DNA of 61,750 bases from Acidocella sp. (lineage in GTDB: Bacteria; Pseudomonadota; Alphaproteobacteria; Acetobacterales; Acetobacteraceae): NCBI GenBank assembly GCA_026224875.1, contig JAMFRU010000002.1, positions 1 to 61,750 of the forward strand, written 5' to 3'. The notes below the pieces were generated by a model, which was given only the letters and a program-made list of their open reading frames with translations, was not told the DNA's origin and did no database searches. The translations under genes and the position numbers were made by a program. This document shows, piece by piece, positions 7,679 to 16,463 of the stretch (positions are counted from its first letter, which is position 1; each line of letters opens with the position of its first letter).

Positions 7679-8230
7679 TTACATGGCCGCCCGCCAGGCA
7701 TGCTGCTGCAGAAAATCCTCGAGCGGCGGCTGGGTAATACTGCCGGTATAGTTGGTGATGGTCGAGGCCGCGATGACGGCGAGAATCTCCAGGCTCTGGG
7801 CCTGGGTGAAGCCGGCCGCAACGAACGCTTCCAAATCCTGCGCCGGGACATGACCGCGCGTCTCGATGAGCCTGCGCGCCAGATGCGACAGGGCTTTGAG
7901 ACGTGCATCCTCCGGCAGGTTGCGGGCGCGGATCGCATCGACATCGGCCTGCGTCAGCCCCTCGTTGAGGGCCAGCATGGTATGGAAGGCGACGGCCCAG
8001 TTGCTGGCGTTGGTGACGGCGTTGGTCAGCAACAGGGTTTGGATTTCAGCCTCGCTGAAGGTCCCGGAATGGACCTGCTGAAACAGGCCCTGGAAAGCCT
8101 TGAGCAATTCCGGGGAGTTCGCCATGGCGCCGGCGATGTTGGGGATCAGGCCGAATGTCTGCCGCAGCTGCGCCAGCACGGGCTGCGATGTTTCCGGCGC
8201 CGACTGCAATGTGTGAATGGGATAGGTCAT
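7679..8230 (-). CDS. Carboxymuconolactone decarboxylase (AhpD-like) family protein without CxxC
   Basis: The 183-residue helical protein fits the CMD/AhpD peroxidase-related fold (FGLIPNIAGAMANSPELLKAF at the N-terminus, then the core helix with TNAVTNASNWAVAFHTML). In redox-active AhpD-like members the core helix carries C-x-x-C ahead of the conserved His. Here the positions hold Ser-Asn-Trp-Ala and the His remains, so thiol chemistry is unlikely. The ATG at 8230 is preferred to the one at 8236 because GAGGA is seven bases ahead. The gene is followed by the XRE regulator in the same operon. Confidence 0.82.
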   Translation of the reverse strand: MTYPIHTLQSAPETSQPVLAQLRQTFGLIPNIAGAMANSPELLKAFQGLFQQVHSGTFSEAEIQTLLLTNAVTNASNWAVAFHTMLALNEGLTQADVDAIRARNLPEDARLKALSHLARRLIETRGHVPAQDLEAFVAAGFTQAQSLEILAVIAASTITNYTGSITQPPLEDFLQQHAWRAAM

Positions 8231-8344
8231 GATCATTCCTCACTGATGTGGACGGACAACCCGTCCAGACAGCGCGGAATAAAGGGGAAACGCCGGGGCC
8301 GGCCAACTACCTGAGAGGTAATGAACAATGCCCGCATGCCAGTT

Positions 8345-8430
8345 GTAAAAGTTTTTGGTCCGCGAAGCGCGCGCCATTGGTTCGAGCGCGCGGAACAGTG
8401 ATCCTTTTTCCAAAAAGCTGCTGCTTTTTC
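8345..8430. repeat. Dispersed intergenic repeat, copy A
   Basis: The stretch starts TAAAAGTTTTTGGTC, contains a GC-rich palindrome (GCGCGC...GAGCGCGC) and ends in a terminator-like hairpin with AAAAAGCTGCTGCTTTTT. Related copies lie at 22751-22796 and 59777-59862, and a weak reverse copy at 13155-13197. It fills the gap upstream of the AhpD-like gene's neighbour ppx, ending exactly at the ppx stop. Confidence 0.7.
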
Positions 8431-9945
8431 CTAGTGGAGTTCCGTCTCCGCCTCTAACCCCAGCATCTGCGCCAGCCGGTCCAACCGGCGCAACACGGCA
8501 TCCCCTGCAAACACGCCATTGGCTGCGGCCAAGCCCAGAACGAGACGGCCGTTGCCTAGTGTGAGATTGGTGCCCGCCAGGAGGTGGGGGGTACCGGCGG
8601 AGAGGGTGTAGGCGAGGCGCAGGCCGATGCCCAAGGTCTCGGCACGGCGGGTGGCGTGCATGTCCAGCAGCGTACGGGCCGGGGCGAGGAAGGGGGCTTC
8701 GGGGGAGGCTTCGTAGCGCAGGGCCGTGGTGAGGGCGAGGAAGGCGCGGGCGTGGTGGTCCAGCGCCATGCCGGCCTGGCGCAGTACGCGCTGGAAGGCC
8801 TGTTCGGCGCGGTATTCGGGGTGCTCGTGGCTGCCGATGTCCGAGAGCCAGCAGGCGGCTTGGCGCAGGCGGCGCTGGGCTGGGGTTTCGGTGGGGAAGA
8901 GGGGCGTGGTCCAGCCGACCAAAGCGGGTGGGAGATCGGCGTCACGGATTACGCCGCGTGTTAGATCGCGCGAGGCGGCGAGCAGCGGGTCTTCGGCGCG
9001 GATGGCGGGGGGGAGCAGGCGGGTGAACCAGCCCTCGCGCAGCCCGTTGGCGGAGAAGACGACGCGGGTGGCGCCGGTTGAGCGCAAAAGGCGGCGTAGG
9101 ATGATGGCGGCGTAGGGCAAATCCTCGATGCGGCGGCGGGGCACGCCGGGCATGCGCTCGATGAGCTTTCGCCCGGCCTCGGAGATAACGCCGGCGAGGT
9201 CGCGGGCTTCCTCGCGGCCGATGGTGTAATGGTGAACCATGTTCAAAGGGTAGCCGGTCTGGGCGATGTGGATGCGGGCGAGCGCACGGAAGGCGCCGCC
9301 GGAGACGTAGAGGTCCTTGCCCTGGGCTTCGGCGGCGAAGGGCACGGCGTCCAGCGCGTCGGTAACGATGGCGCGGGCACGGACGAGGTCTTCCCCCGCG
9401 CGCTCGGCCAGGCGGATAACGCCGATGGGCATTGTGGTGGAGGGGCCGATTTTACCGGCATCAAGCCGGACGAGTTCCAGCGAGCCGCCGCCGAGGTCGG
9501 CCAGAATGCCGTCCGCACCTGGGATGCCGCAGAGCACGCCATCGGCCGAAAGTTCCGCTTCCTGCGCGCCGGAGAGTACTTTTATGCGCATCTCGGGCAG
9601 GCGGGCGGTGAGGTGGGCGACGAATTCGGGGCCATTTTCGGCGTCGCGTACAGCCGAGGTGGCGAGGACATCGAACGGTGTGGCGCCCATGGCGCGGGCA
9701 ATGGCGGCGTAGCGGTGCAGCACGGTTTCGGCCTGGGCGGTGGCGGCATCGTCGAGCTTGCCGGTGGCGGTCATGCCTTTGGCGAGGCGGAGCACGGCTT
9801 TTTCGTTGAAAATCTGCAGCGGGTTGCGGTTTTCGCCCTCGTAGATGACGAGGCGGACGGAGTTGGAGCCGAGATCGACCACGGCGCGGCGGTGCGCCTG
9901 CGCTTGGGGCGGGGCTTGGGTGAGTGAAGGGCTAGTCTGGTCCAT
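8431..9945 (-). CDS. ppx: Exopolyphosphatase / guanosine pentaphosphate phosphohydrolase
   Basis: The 504-residue protein belongs to the ASKHA-fold Ppx/GppA family. The first nucleotide-binding motif is VVDLGSNSVRLVIYEG, the second is LADLGGGSLELVRL, and SAVRDAENGPEFV is also typical. A C-terminal helical HD-like domain is present (SDIGSHEHPEYR). It releases phosphate from polyphosphate, and related enzymes turn pppGpp into ppGpp. The length matches two-domain Ppx. The gene is followed directly by a dispersed repeat with a terminator-like end. Confidence 0.93.
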   Translation of the reverse strand: MDQTSPSLTQAPPQAQAHRRAVVDLGSNSVRLVIYEGENRNPLQIFNEKAVLRLAKGMTATGKLDDAATAQAETVLHRYAAIARAMGATPFDVLATSAVRDAENGPEFVAHLTARLPEMRIKVLSGAQEAELSADGVLCGIPGADGILADLGGGSLELVRLDAGKIGPSTTMPIGVIRLAERAGEDLVRARAIVTDALDAVPFAAEAQGKDLYVSGGAFRALARIHIAQTGYPLNMVHHYTIGREEARDLAGVISEAGRKLIERMPGVPRRRIEDLPYAAIILRRLLRSTGATRVVFSANGLREGWFTRLLPPAIRAEDPLLAASRDLTRGVIRDADLPPALVGWTTPLFPTETPAQRRLRQAACWLSDIGSHEHPEYRAEQAFQRVLRQAGMALDHHARAFLALTTALRYEASPEAPFLAPARTLLDMHATRRAETLGIGLRLAYTLSAGTPHLLAGTNLTLGNGRLVLGLAAANGVFAGDAVLRRLDRLAQMLGLEAETELH

Positions 9946-10002
9946 GGTTCACTGTTCCCCGGTTTCGAGCGGCGCATATAGCTAAAGTTTCGTGACGTCG
10001 TC

Positions 10003-10419
10003 TTAGCCCAGATCGAGGGCAAGAGTCAGGGCCGCGCCGCCGTTGGCATAATAGGTTTTCCGCAGGCCGGTTTGGGTGAAGTTTTGGGCGGCGTAGAGGG
10101 CGCGGGCGGGGGCGTTGTCTTCGGCGACTTCCAGGTGGATTTTTTGCACCCCCGCCGCGCGGGCGGTGGCGATGCCCTGGGCCAGGAGGGTGGTGGCGAT
10201 GCCCTGGCGGGGGGCTGTGGCGCCGATGGTAATGATCTCGGCTTCATCCAGGATTATGCGCAGGAGCAGGAAACCGCCGCGTTCGTCGAGGAAGCCGTGC
10301 ATGTTGGGCTGGGCCAGCATGGTGGCGAAAGAGGCTTCGTCCCAGGGCTCGTGCGGGAATGCCTGTGCGTGGAGCGCTGCGAAAACCCTTGCGTAAGCGG
10401 CCGCGTAGGCCGGGCTCAT
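10003..10419 (-). CDS. rimI: Ribosomal protein S18-alanine N-acetyltransferase
   Basis: The 138-residue GNAT acetyltransferase has the acetyl-CoA loop APRQGIATTLLAQGI. The RimI-type segment HLEVAEDNAPARALY and a following aromatic motif complete the family pattern. RimI acetylates the N-terminal Ala of ribosomal protein S18. The gene start overlaps the tsaB stop as ATGA, the usual tsaB-rimI arrangement, which supports the name. Confidence 0.92.
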   Translation of the reverse strand: MSPAYAAAYARVFAALHAQAFPHEPWDEASFATMLAQPNMHGFLDERGGFLLLRIILDEAEIITIGATAPRQGIATTLLAQGIATARAAGVQKIHLEVAEDNAPARALYAAQNFTQTGLRKTYYANGGAALTLALDLG

Positions 10420-11057
10420 AGCGGGGCGGGGCGCAGGCCGCCGGCGGGGAGCTTGGCTTCCGGCGGGTCGATATAGGCGGGTTGGGCCGGGTGCGGGGGG
10501 ATGCCGGCAGTCGCCTGGGCCTGGGCGGCGCGGGCGATCCAGGCGGGGTCTATGGCTTTGGCGTTGGTAAGCAGGACGTCCGCGCCACGGGCGGCCAAAA
10601 GGGCGGCGGTTTCGGCGGCGGCGGCGCCCGCCAGCGCTCTGGGGGCGCGGGTGAAGGGGATTTCGGCATCCGCGAAGGCTTCGGCGGTGCCGTCGCGGAG
10701 CAGAAAAATGCGGTTTTTACGCGCGCGGATGACGACCCACAAAGGGCGGTGGAGCTGCGGGAAGGCGGCGGCATAGGCGGCATCGGCCTGGATGCCCCAG
10801 AGCGGGATGCCGGCGGCGGCGGCGTAGCCTTGGGCGAGCGAAATGCTGGTGCGCAGGCCGGTAAAACTGCCGGGGCCGGTGCCGACCGCTATATTGGTGA
10901 TCGCGTACGCCTTGGCGGCTTCCTCTAGCAGGAGCGGCAGGGTTTCGATGAGGCCGGGGCGGGTGGGCGCAAAAACCTTGTGCAGTGTGGTGCCGTCATC
11001 TTCCAGCACCGCCAGGCCGGCGCGGTTGCCGGAGGCGTCCAGCGCCAGCCAGGTCAC
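10416..11057 (-). CDS. tsaB: tRNA threonylcarbamoyladenosine synthesis protein TsaB
   Basis: The 213-residue ASKHA-fold protein begins WLALDASGNRAGLAVLE and has the TsaB signature VGTGPGSFTGLRTSIS. TsaB pairs with TsaD and TsaE to make the t6A modification at position 37 of ANN-decoding tRNAs. The start is GTG at 11057 with GAGGAGC five bases upstream; the frame is open to 11273 but that part belongs to the neighbouring gene's shadow. It is coupled to rimI downstream. Confidence 0.93.
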   Translation of the reverse strand: MTWLALDASGNRAGLAVLEDDGTTLHKVFAPTRPGLIETLPLLLEEAAKAYAITNIAVGTGPGSFTGLRTSISLAQGYAAAAGIPLWGIQADAAYAAAFPQLHRPLWVVIRARKNRIFLLRDGTAEAFADAEIPFTRAPRALAGAAAAETAALLAARGADVLLTNAKAIDPAWIARAAQAQATAGIPPHPAQPAYIDPPEAKLPAGGLRPAPL

Positions 11058-11067
11058 GCGATGCTCC

Positions 11068-11667
11068 TCACGCGACCGTAACCGCCTGCTCGTAGGAAAG
11101 GCGCGGCAGGCGGGCGGGGAGTTCTTCATCCTTCGGGTAGCCGAGGTTGATGAGGAAATTCGATTTCCAACTGCTTTGCGAGAAGAAGGCGCGGTCGATC
11201 TTCTGCCGGTCGAAGCCGGACATGGGGCCGCAGGCGAGCCCCAAGGCCCGCGCCGCCAGGAGAAAATATCCACCTTGCAAAGTGGAGTTACGAAAACCGG
11301 TTTCCTCCATCAGGTCCGGATTGCCGGCGTACCAGCCTTTGAGGTCCACGCCCGGATGAAGCTCCGGCAGCTTGTTGTGGAAAAAGGGGTCGTAGGCCAC
11401 GACGATGGTGACCGGGGCGGCCATGGTTTTCTCGACATTGCCGTGGCTCAAGGCGGGGCGCAGCTTTGCCTTGGCCTCCTCCGACCGGACGACGAGGAAG
11501 CGGCCCGGCGAGCTGTTGCCTGATGTGGGGCCGAGTTTCACCATGTCGTAGAGTTTTTGCAGCGTCTCGTCGGTGACCGGCGTGCCGGCAAACGCCTCAT
11601 GCGTACGTGCGCTGTAAAACAGCGTGTTGAGCGCCGCTTCACCCAGTACCGCGTCATCCAGAACCAT
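11068..11667 (-). CDS. Nitroreductase-family protein, RutE/HadB-like malonic semialdehyde reductase
   Basis: The 199-residue FMN-dependent nitroreductase-fold protein has ARTHEAFAGTPVTDE and the FMN-binding KLGPTSGNSSPGRF. The C-terminal GPMSGFDRQKIDRAFF and NLGYPKDEELPAR match the RutE-type subfamily. RutE reduces malonic semialdehyde to 3-hydroxypropionate. No other rut genes lie nearby, so the substrate here is unproven. It ends ten bases before the tsaB GTG, and nfuA is 18 bases upstream, so a nfuA-nitroreductase-tsaB-rimI operon is likely. Confidence 0.88.
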   Translation of the reverse strand: MVLDDAVLGEAALNTLFYSARTHEAFAGTPVTDETLQKLYDMVKLGPTSGNSSPGRFLVVRSEEAKAKLRPALSHGNVEKTMAAPVTIVVAYDPFFHNKLPELHPGVDLKGWYAGNPDLMEETGFRNSTLQGGYFLLAARALGLACGPMSGFDRQKIDRAFFSQSSWKSNFLINLGYPKDEELPARLPRLSYEQAVTVA

Positions 11668-11685
11668 GTTGCTTCCCCGTCCTCT

Positions 11686-12240
11686 TCAGGCAGCCTGTGT
11701 AACCGAGGTGACCTCCGGAATATAGTGCTTCAGCATGGTCTCGATGCCATGCTTGAGCGTGGCGGTGGAGGAGGGGCAGCCGGCGCAGGAGCCCTGCATT
11801 TTCAAGGTGACGATACCATCACGGAAGCCGCGGAAGATGATGTCCCCGCCATCGCTGGCCACGGCGGGGCGAATCCGGGTGTCCAGCAACTCTTTGATCT
11901 GGTCGACGATTTCGGCATGATCGGGCGCAAAATCCTCGGCTTCGAGCACCACGTTTTCGCGCAAAATCGGGCGGTTCTCGACCAGATGCTCCATGATCAG
12001 GCCGAGCACCTGTGGTTTCAGCGCCTGCCATTCCACGGCGCCGGATTTGGTGATGGTGACAAAATCGCCGCCCAGGAACACGCGCTCCACACCTTCGAGG
12101 CCGAACAGGGACTCGGCCAGAGGCGAGATGAGTGCGGCGTCGGCATCGGCGAAGTCGGCGGTTTTATCGCCCAGAATGTCGCGGCCGGGCAGGAATTTCA
12201 GCGTCGCCGGGTTGGGTGTGCCCTCGGTTTCGATAAACAT
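11686..12240 (-). CDS. nfuA: NifU-like iron-sulfur scaffold protein
   Basis: The 184-residue protein has an Nfu N-terminal domain (MFIETEGTPNPATLKFLPG) and a C-terminal NifU domain. The C-x-x-C cluster ligand is in GSCAGCPSS, preceded by RPAVASDGGDI. It carries or delivers [4Fe-4S] clusters to target enzymes. The length is normal for the alphaproteobacterial/mitochondrial Nfu type. It is the first gene of the nfuA-to-rimI group on this strand. Confidence 0.93.
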   Translation of the reverse strand: MFIETEGTPNPATLKFLPGRDILGDKTADFADADAALISPLAESLFGLEGVERVFLGGDFVTITKSGAVEWQALKPQVLGLIMEHLVENRPILRENVVLEAEDFAPDHAEIVDQIKELLDTRIRPAVASDGGDIIFRGFRDGIVTLKMQGSCAGCPSSTATLKHGIETMLKHYIPEVTSVTQAA

Positions 12241-12385
12241 GTTTCTGCTCGTCCTTTTAAAGCGGACCGGTGCGGTCCTGATGGGGCTGTAGTTTGGCTC
12301 TTTTTATGGGTCTGGCAAGGGGTGCATGGCGGCAACGCGCGCATTGCAGCTTGGCAGCGGGCGGGTGCGGAGGCAGATTTACCCC

Positions 12386-13150
12386 ATGTTGCCAGTATTA
12401 TTCCTGAGCCATGGCTCGCCGATGACCGCCATTATGGACTCTCCCGCGCGGTGGTTTTTAGAGGGGTTGGGCGGCATGCTGCCGCGGCCAGAGGCGATTT
12501 TAATTGCCTCGGCGCATTGGGAGGCTGAGGCGCCCCGGGTTTCTGCGCCGGCGGTGAATGAGACGATCCACGATTTTTATGGATTTCCGGCGCCGCTGTA
12601 CGAGTTGAGCTACCCCGCGCCCCCTGCCCCGGCTTTGGCGGCGCGGGCGGCTGGGTTGCTGGGCGCGGCGGTGGATACCACGCGCGGGCTGGACCATGGC
12701 GCCTGGATGCCGCTGCTTTTGGGTTGGCCGGACGCGGATATTCCGGTGGCGCAGGTTTCCATTCAGACTACGTTGGGGACCAAGCATCATCTGGACTTGG
12801 GAGCAGCACTGGCGCCGTTGCGCGGCGAGGGTGTGCTGATTATCGGCAGCGGCAGTTTTACGCATGATTTGCGGCGGTTCCGGCGCGGGGCGGATATAGC
12901 GGCACCGGAGACCGCGGATGTGACCGCGTTTTCCGATTGGATGGATGAGAAGATTCTGGCCGGGGATTTGGACGCGCTGGCGGATTACCGCAGGCTCGCC
13001 CCGTATGCCGCTGAGGAGCACCCTACCGAGGAGCATCTGCTGCCGTTGCATGTGGCCTTGGGGGCGGCTGGCGGGGGTGCCAAAATTGAGCGGCTGCATT
13101 CGTCCGTCGAGTTTGGCTTTTTGCGGATGGATGCTTATCGATTCGGTTAA
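12386..13150 (+). CDS. ygiD: DODA-type extradiol ring-cleavage dioxygenase (YgiD-like)
   Basis: The 254-residue protein matches the LigB/DODA class III extradiol dioxygenases. It has FLSHGSPM at the start, SAHWEAE, and RGLDHGAWMPLLL, the His residues being iron ligands. GSGSFTHDLRRF is the fourth block. The E. coli relative opens DOPA in vitro; the natural substrate is not known. The ATG at 12386 gives the family N-terminus and follows GGAGG; the ORF upstream to 12326 is unlikely to be coding. It is divergent from nfuA. Confidence 0.88.
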   Translation: MLPVLFLSHGSPMTAIMDSPARWFLEGLGGMLPRPEAILIASAHWEAEAPRVSAPAVNETIHDFYGFPAPLYELSYPAPPAPALAARAAGLLGAAVDTTRGLDHGAWMPLLLGWPDADIPVAQVSIQTTLGTKHHLDLGAALAPLRGEGVLIIGSGSFTHDLRRFRRGADIAAPETADVTAFSDWMDEKILAGDLDALADYRRLAPYAAEEHPTEEHLLPLHVALGAAGGGAKIERLHSSVEFGFLRMDAYRFG

Positions 13151-13189
13151 GGCTAAGCAGCGCTTTTTGAAAAAAGTAACTATTTTTTC

Positions 13190-14680
13190 TTATACGGTGA
13201 GGGCGTGCAGGCGGTGATTGATGTTGGCCAGGGCTGCCTGGGCGTCTTTGTAGATTTCGAATAGTTTGCTGTAGAATTGTTGTGATTCCGGGTTTGGCGT
13301 GGTGACGTCCCGCAGCCGCACGCAGCGGGCCACGGCGTCCTCTGGGCTGGCAAAAATGCCGGTGCCGATGCCGGCCAGCAACGCAGCACCAAAGGAGGCG
13401 TCGGCGGCTTCCGTGCGCTCGATGGTAAGGCCGGTGACATCGGCGATGATCTGACGCCAGCAGGCGCTGCGGGCACCGCCGCCCATCAGGCGGATGGTGC
13501 CGAAACTCTGGCCCAGAGCGCGGGCGGCTTCCAGCAGGTCGCGGATGGAAAAGGCCAGGCCCTCGTACATCGCGCGGGCAAATTCCGATTTGCCGTGGCT
13601 GATGGTGAGGCCAATGAAATCGGCGCGCAGCAGTGGGTCCCAGTACGGTGCGCGCTCGCCTTGCAGATACGGGTGGAACAGCAGGCCGCGGGCGCCTGCC
13701 GGTGTGGCGGCGGCCAGCGCGTCCATGGCCGCGAAACCGCCTTCGGCGAACATGAGGTCACGCAGCCAGCGGTGGGCGGAGGCGCAGGAATTTGTGCCGG
13801 TGGCGGTGTAATAGAGGCCGGGCATGATGTGCGGGTAGCAGGAGATGGGCGGGTTAACTGACGGGCCCTGGGTGGCGAGATACAGCACCCCGGCGGTGGC
13901 GAGTTTTACACCGCCGATGCCGGGGGTGATGGCGCCGGCGCCGAAGAATTCCACCGTGGTGTCGTTGCTGCCGCAGATGACCGGTGTGCCTTCCGCGAGG
14001 CCGGTACGGGCGGCGGCCTCCGCCGTGACAATGCCCACGATGTGTTCGGGGGCGACGATGGGGGGCAGGATTGCCGGGTTGAGGCCGATGAGGGCGGCAA
14101 GTTCGGGGGACCAGGTTTTGGTCTCGTTATCGGCCAGCATGGCGCCGATGGCGTCGGAAAAATCCGTCTCCCAGCTGCCCGTGAGGCAGGCGCGCAGCCA
14201 GTCCTTGGCGAGGTAGAGGCGTTTTGCCCGGGCCATGACGGCGGGCTCGTGCTCCTGCAGCCAGGCGAGCATGGCGAGAGTCCAGGTGGGGTTGGCGCGG
14301 TTGAGGGCAGTGGCGATAATTTTTTCGCCCGAATTTTCGTGCAAGGCTGTGGCCTGGGTGGCGGCGCGCTGGTCGTTCCACATAATGGCGGGGCGCAGAA
14401 CTTTGCCCTCGGCATCGGTAAGCACGGGGATATGCGCCCCGGCGGAAATGCCAATGCCGGATATGGCGGTGGCGGGCAGGTTTGCGGCGGCAAGGGCGGC
14501 GGGGATGGCGGTGCAGAGAGCGGCAAACCATTCCGCCGGGTCCTGCTCGGACCAGCCGAAGCGGGGGATTTTGGTCGTTACCGGGTACGAGGCCTCGCCC
14601 ATGAGGTGGCCGGCATCGTTAATGATGGTGGCTTTGAGGCTTCCGGCGCCGAGGTCTAGGCCGAGGAGATATTTTTGCAA
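13190..14680 (-). CDS. xylB: Xylulokinase (FGGY family)
   Basis: The 496-residue carbohydrate kinase begins KYLLGLDLGAGSLKATII (phosphate-1 loop) and contains MWNDQRAATQA. CGSNDTTVEFFGAG carries the catalytic Asp, and LMGGGARSACWRQIIADV is the FGGY C-terminal signature. It would phosphorylate D-xylulose to feed the pentose phosphate pathway. The start is taken as TTG at 14680, seven bases after AGGGGA, because homologues start at this point; in-frame ATGs upstream (14719, 14728) run into the divergent oxygenase gene. No xylose isomerase is nearby, so another pentulose is possible. Confidence 0.88.
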   Translation of the reverse strand: MQKYLLGLDLGAGSLKATIINDAGHLMGEASYPVTTKIPRFGWSEQDPAEWFAALCTAIPAALAAANLPATAISGIGISAGAHIPVLTDAEGKVLRPAIMWNDQRAATQATALHENSGEKIIATALNRANPTWTLAMLAWLQEHEPAVMARAKRLYLAKDWLRACLTGSWETDFSDAIGAMLADNETKTWSPELAALIGLNPAILPPIVAPEHIVGIVTAEAAARTGLAEGTPVICGSNDTTVEFFGAGAITPGIGGVKLATAGVLYLATQGPSVNPPISCYPHIMPGLYYTATGTNSCASAHRWLRDLMFAEGGFAAMDALAAATPAGARGLLFHPYLQGERAPYWDPLLRADFIGLTISHGKSEFARAMYEGLAFSIRDLLEAARALGQSFGTIRLMGGGARSACWRQIIADVTGLTIERTEAADASFGAALLAGIGTGIFASPEDAVARCVRLRDVTTPNPESQQFYSKLFEIYKDAQAALANINHRLHALTV

Positions 14681-14726
14681 TGCTTTCCCCTGGTAAGGAT
14701 TTGAGGGGAAGGTTAGCATTTGCTCC

Positions 14727-15740
14727 ATGCTACATACAGAGCAACATATAGAGCTCGACCCTTCCCTGCGGGCGGCACGGCTGAGCGTGGCGGAAATCCC
14801 GGTCATCGACATCTCGCCGCTGTTTGGCGCGCCGGGCAAAGTGGCGATGGTGGACGCCATCGGCCGGGCCTGCCGGGAGATCGGGTTTTTTTATGCCGTG
14901 AACCATGGCGTGGCCGATGAGCAGGTTACCCGGGTTTATGCGGAGGCACGGCGGTTTTTTGACCTGCCGGTGGCGGAGAAGGAGAAGATTGCGATCGAGA
15001 AATCGGGCTGCCATCGCGGCTGGTTTCGGGTGGGGGGCGAGAATCTCGATCCGGCGCAGCAGGCGGAGGGGGATTTTAAAGAGGGTTTGAAAATCGGCCG
15101 GGATTTACCGCTGGGCCATGAGTGGGTGGCGGCGGGGCTGCCATTGCATGGGCCCAACCAATGGCCGGATCTGCCGGGCTGGCAGGCGGTGATGCAGGGT
15201 TATTACGACACAATGGTGGATCTGGGCCGGCGAGTGATCGGCGCGTTCGCACTGGCTTTGGAGCTGCCCGAGGATTTTTTCACCCCTTGGCTGGGGGTGA
15301 CGATGACGACGCTGGGCGTGCTGCATTACCCGCCACAGATGGGGCGGATAACGCAGGGGCGCATCGGCGCCGGGGCACACACGGATTATGGGTGTTTGAC
15401 GCTGCTGCATCAGGATGTTTCGGGTGGGTTGCAGGTGAAGCGGCGCGATGGGGTGTGGATTGATGCACCGCCGGTGCCGGGGAGTTTTGTGGTGAACATC
15501 GGCGATATGATGGAGCGCTGGACGAACGGGGTATTCTGCTCGACGCCGCATAGGGTGGTGAATGTTTCGGGTGGGGATCGGTATTCACTGCCATTTTTCT
15601 TTGATCCGGATTTTTATGCGCCCGTGGCTTGCTTGCCGACTTGTTTGGGGGTGAGGGAAGAGCCGAAGTTTAAGCCGACCACGGCGGGGCAGCATATGCT
15701 GGATATGATCGCGGCTAGTTTTGAGTATGTTGAGAAGTAG
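14727..15740 (+). CDS. Isopenicillin-N-synthase-like 2-oxoglutarate/Fe(II) oxygenase
   Basis: The 337-residue protein has the N-terminal DIOX_N domain (VIDISPLFGAPGK, FFYAVNHGV) and a double-stranded beta helix. Iron ligands are His218 and Asp220 in AHTDYG and His275 in TPHRVVN. The Arg of GDRYSLPFFF would bind 2-oxoglutarate. Bacterial relatives oxidise small molecules; the substrate is not predictable. It is transcribed divergently from xylB, with only about 46 bases between the start codons. Confidence 0.88.
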   Translation: MLHTEQHIELDPSLRAARLSVAEIPVIDISPLFGAPGKVAMVDAIGRACREIGFFYAVNHGVADEQVTRVYAEARRFFDLPVAEKEKIAIEKSGCHRGWFRVGGENLDPAQQAEGDFKEGLKIGRDLPLGHEWVAAGLPLHGPNQWPDLPGWQAVMQGYYDTMVDLGRRVIGAFALALELPEDFFTPWLGVTMTTLGVLHYPPQMGRITQGRIGAGAHTDYGCLTLLHQDVSGGLQVKRRDGVWIDAPPVPGSFVVNIGDMMERWTNGVFCSTPHRVVNVSGGDRYSLPFFFDPDFYAPVACLPTCLGVREEPKFKPTTAGQHMLDMIAASFEYVEK

Positions 15741-15784
15741 GGCGTTTGCTGACTCCCACCCCGGCCATCGTGAGGATTGTATTC

Positions 15785-16363
15785 GTGGAACAAGAGCTGA
15801 GTGACAATTGGAAAAATACCGATAGACAGTTACCCGAAATTCCAAAAACACGTGTTTTCGGGATTTTCTTTATACCAATCATCCTGGTTTCATTAGGTTT
15901 CTTAGGCTCTTGGTCGGATTTAATGCTTTTTCCTCTGTTCATTGGCGCGCCTTTATTTTTACTTTGGCAGATTGTATTGTTAATCCGCACAACACTTCCA
16001 CCGCGGCATCACGAATGGCGGCGACGTTGCATCGAAATTTTCACTGCATTTGTAACGGTCGTTTTAATTCTTGGAAGCCTTGTATCGTGGGGAGATGAGC
16101 TTCACTTCGCTCTTATGTATCCAGCCTATAGAATAGCCGTTGCGAAAGAACCGACCCGTTCAATAAGCTTTTCCTGGTCAGGCCAAGGAATGGTGGGTAG
16201 TTCAGAAACTGACCGTGCAGTGATATACGATCCAACGGATGACCTAAGTCATAAATTAGGTTCACAAAATTTAGTCGCTGATAAGCCGGATTCTGTGTTC
16301 GGCTATCGAACCACGAATCACCTCTACGGGCATTTTTACTTGGTGCAACTTCATTGGCCCTAA
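15785..16363 (+). CDS. Hypothetical membrane protein
   Basis: The 192-residue protein has a charged N-terminus and three hydrophobic segments (around VFGIFFIPIILVSLGFLG, LMLFPLFIGAPLFLLWQIVL and FTAFVTVVLILGSLV). A C-terminal soluble part of about 90 residues follows. No family is recognised. Base composition is visibly more AT-rich than its neighbours, which suggests recent acquisition. The start is uncertain: GTG at 15785 has GAGGATT upstream, while the frame is open to a TTG at 15746. A REP-like palindrome follows it. Confidence 0.6.
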   Translation: MEQELSDNWKNTDRQLPEIPKTRVFGIFFIPIILVSLGFLGSWSDLMLFPLFIGAPLFLLWQIVLLIRTTLPPRHHEWRRRCIEIFTAFVTVVLILGSLVSWGDELHFALMYPAYRIAVAKEPTRSISFSWSGQGMVGSSETDRAVIYDPTDDLSHKLGSQNLVADKPDSVFGYRTTNHLYGHFYLVQLHWP

Positions 16364-16383
16364 ATATCAAGCAGTAAGTAGAA

Positions 16384-16462
16384 TGGGTGGAGCGTAACGA
16401 AACCCATCAATAGCGGGGGGAGCAACAGTGTTGGGTTACGCTTCGCTCCACCCAACCTACGA
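16384..16462. repeat. Imperfect REP-like inverted repeat
   Basis: The arm starting TGGGTGGAGCGTAACG (16384) pairs with the arm ending CGCTTCGCTCCACCCA (about 16430-16454) with few mismatches. The spacer is about 25 bases. It resembles the widely dispersed GGGTGGAGCG palindromes of Proteobacteria. It lies between two convergent genes and may also act in transcript termination. Confidence 0.75.
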
Positions 16463-16463
16463 C

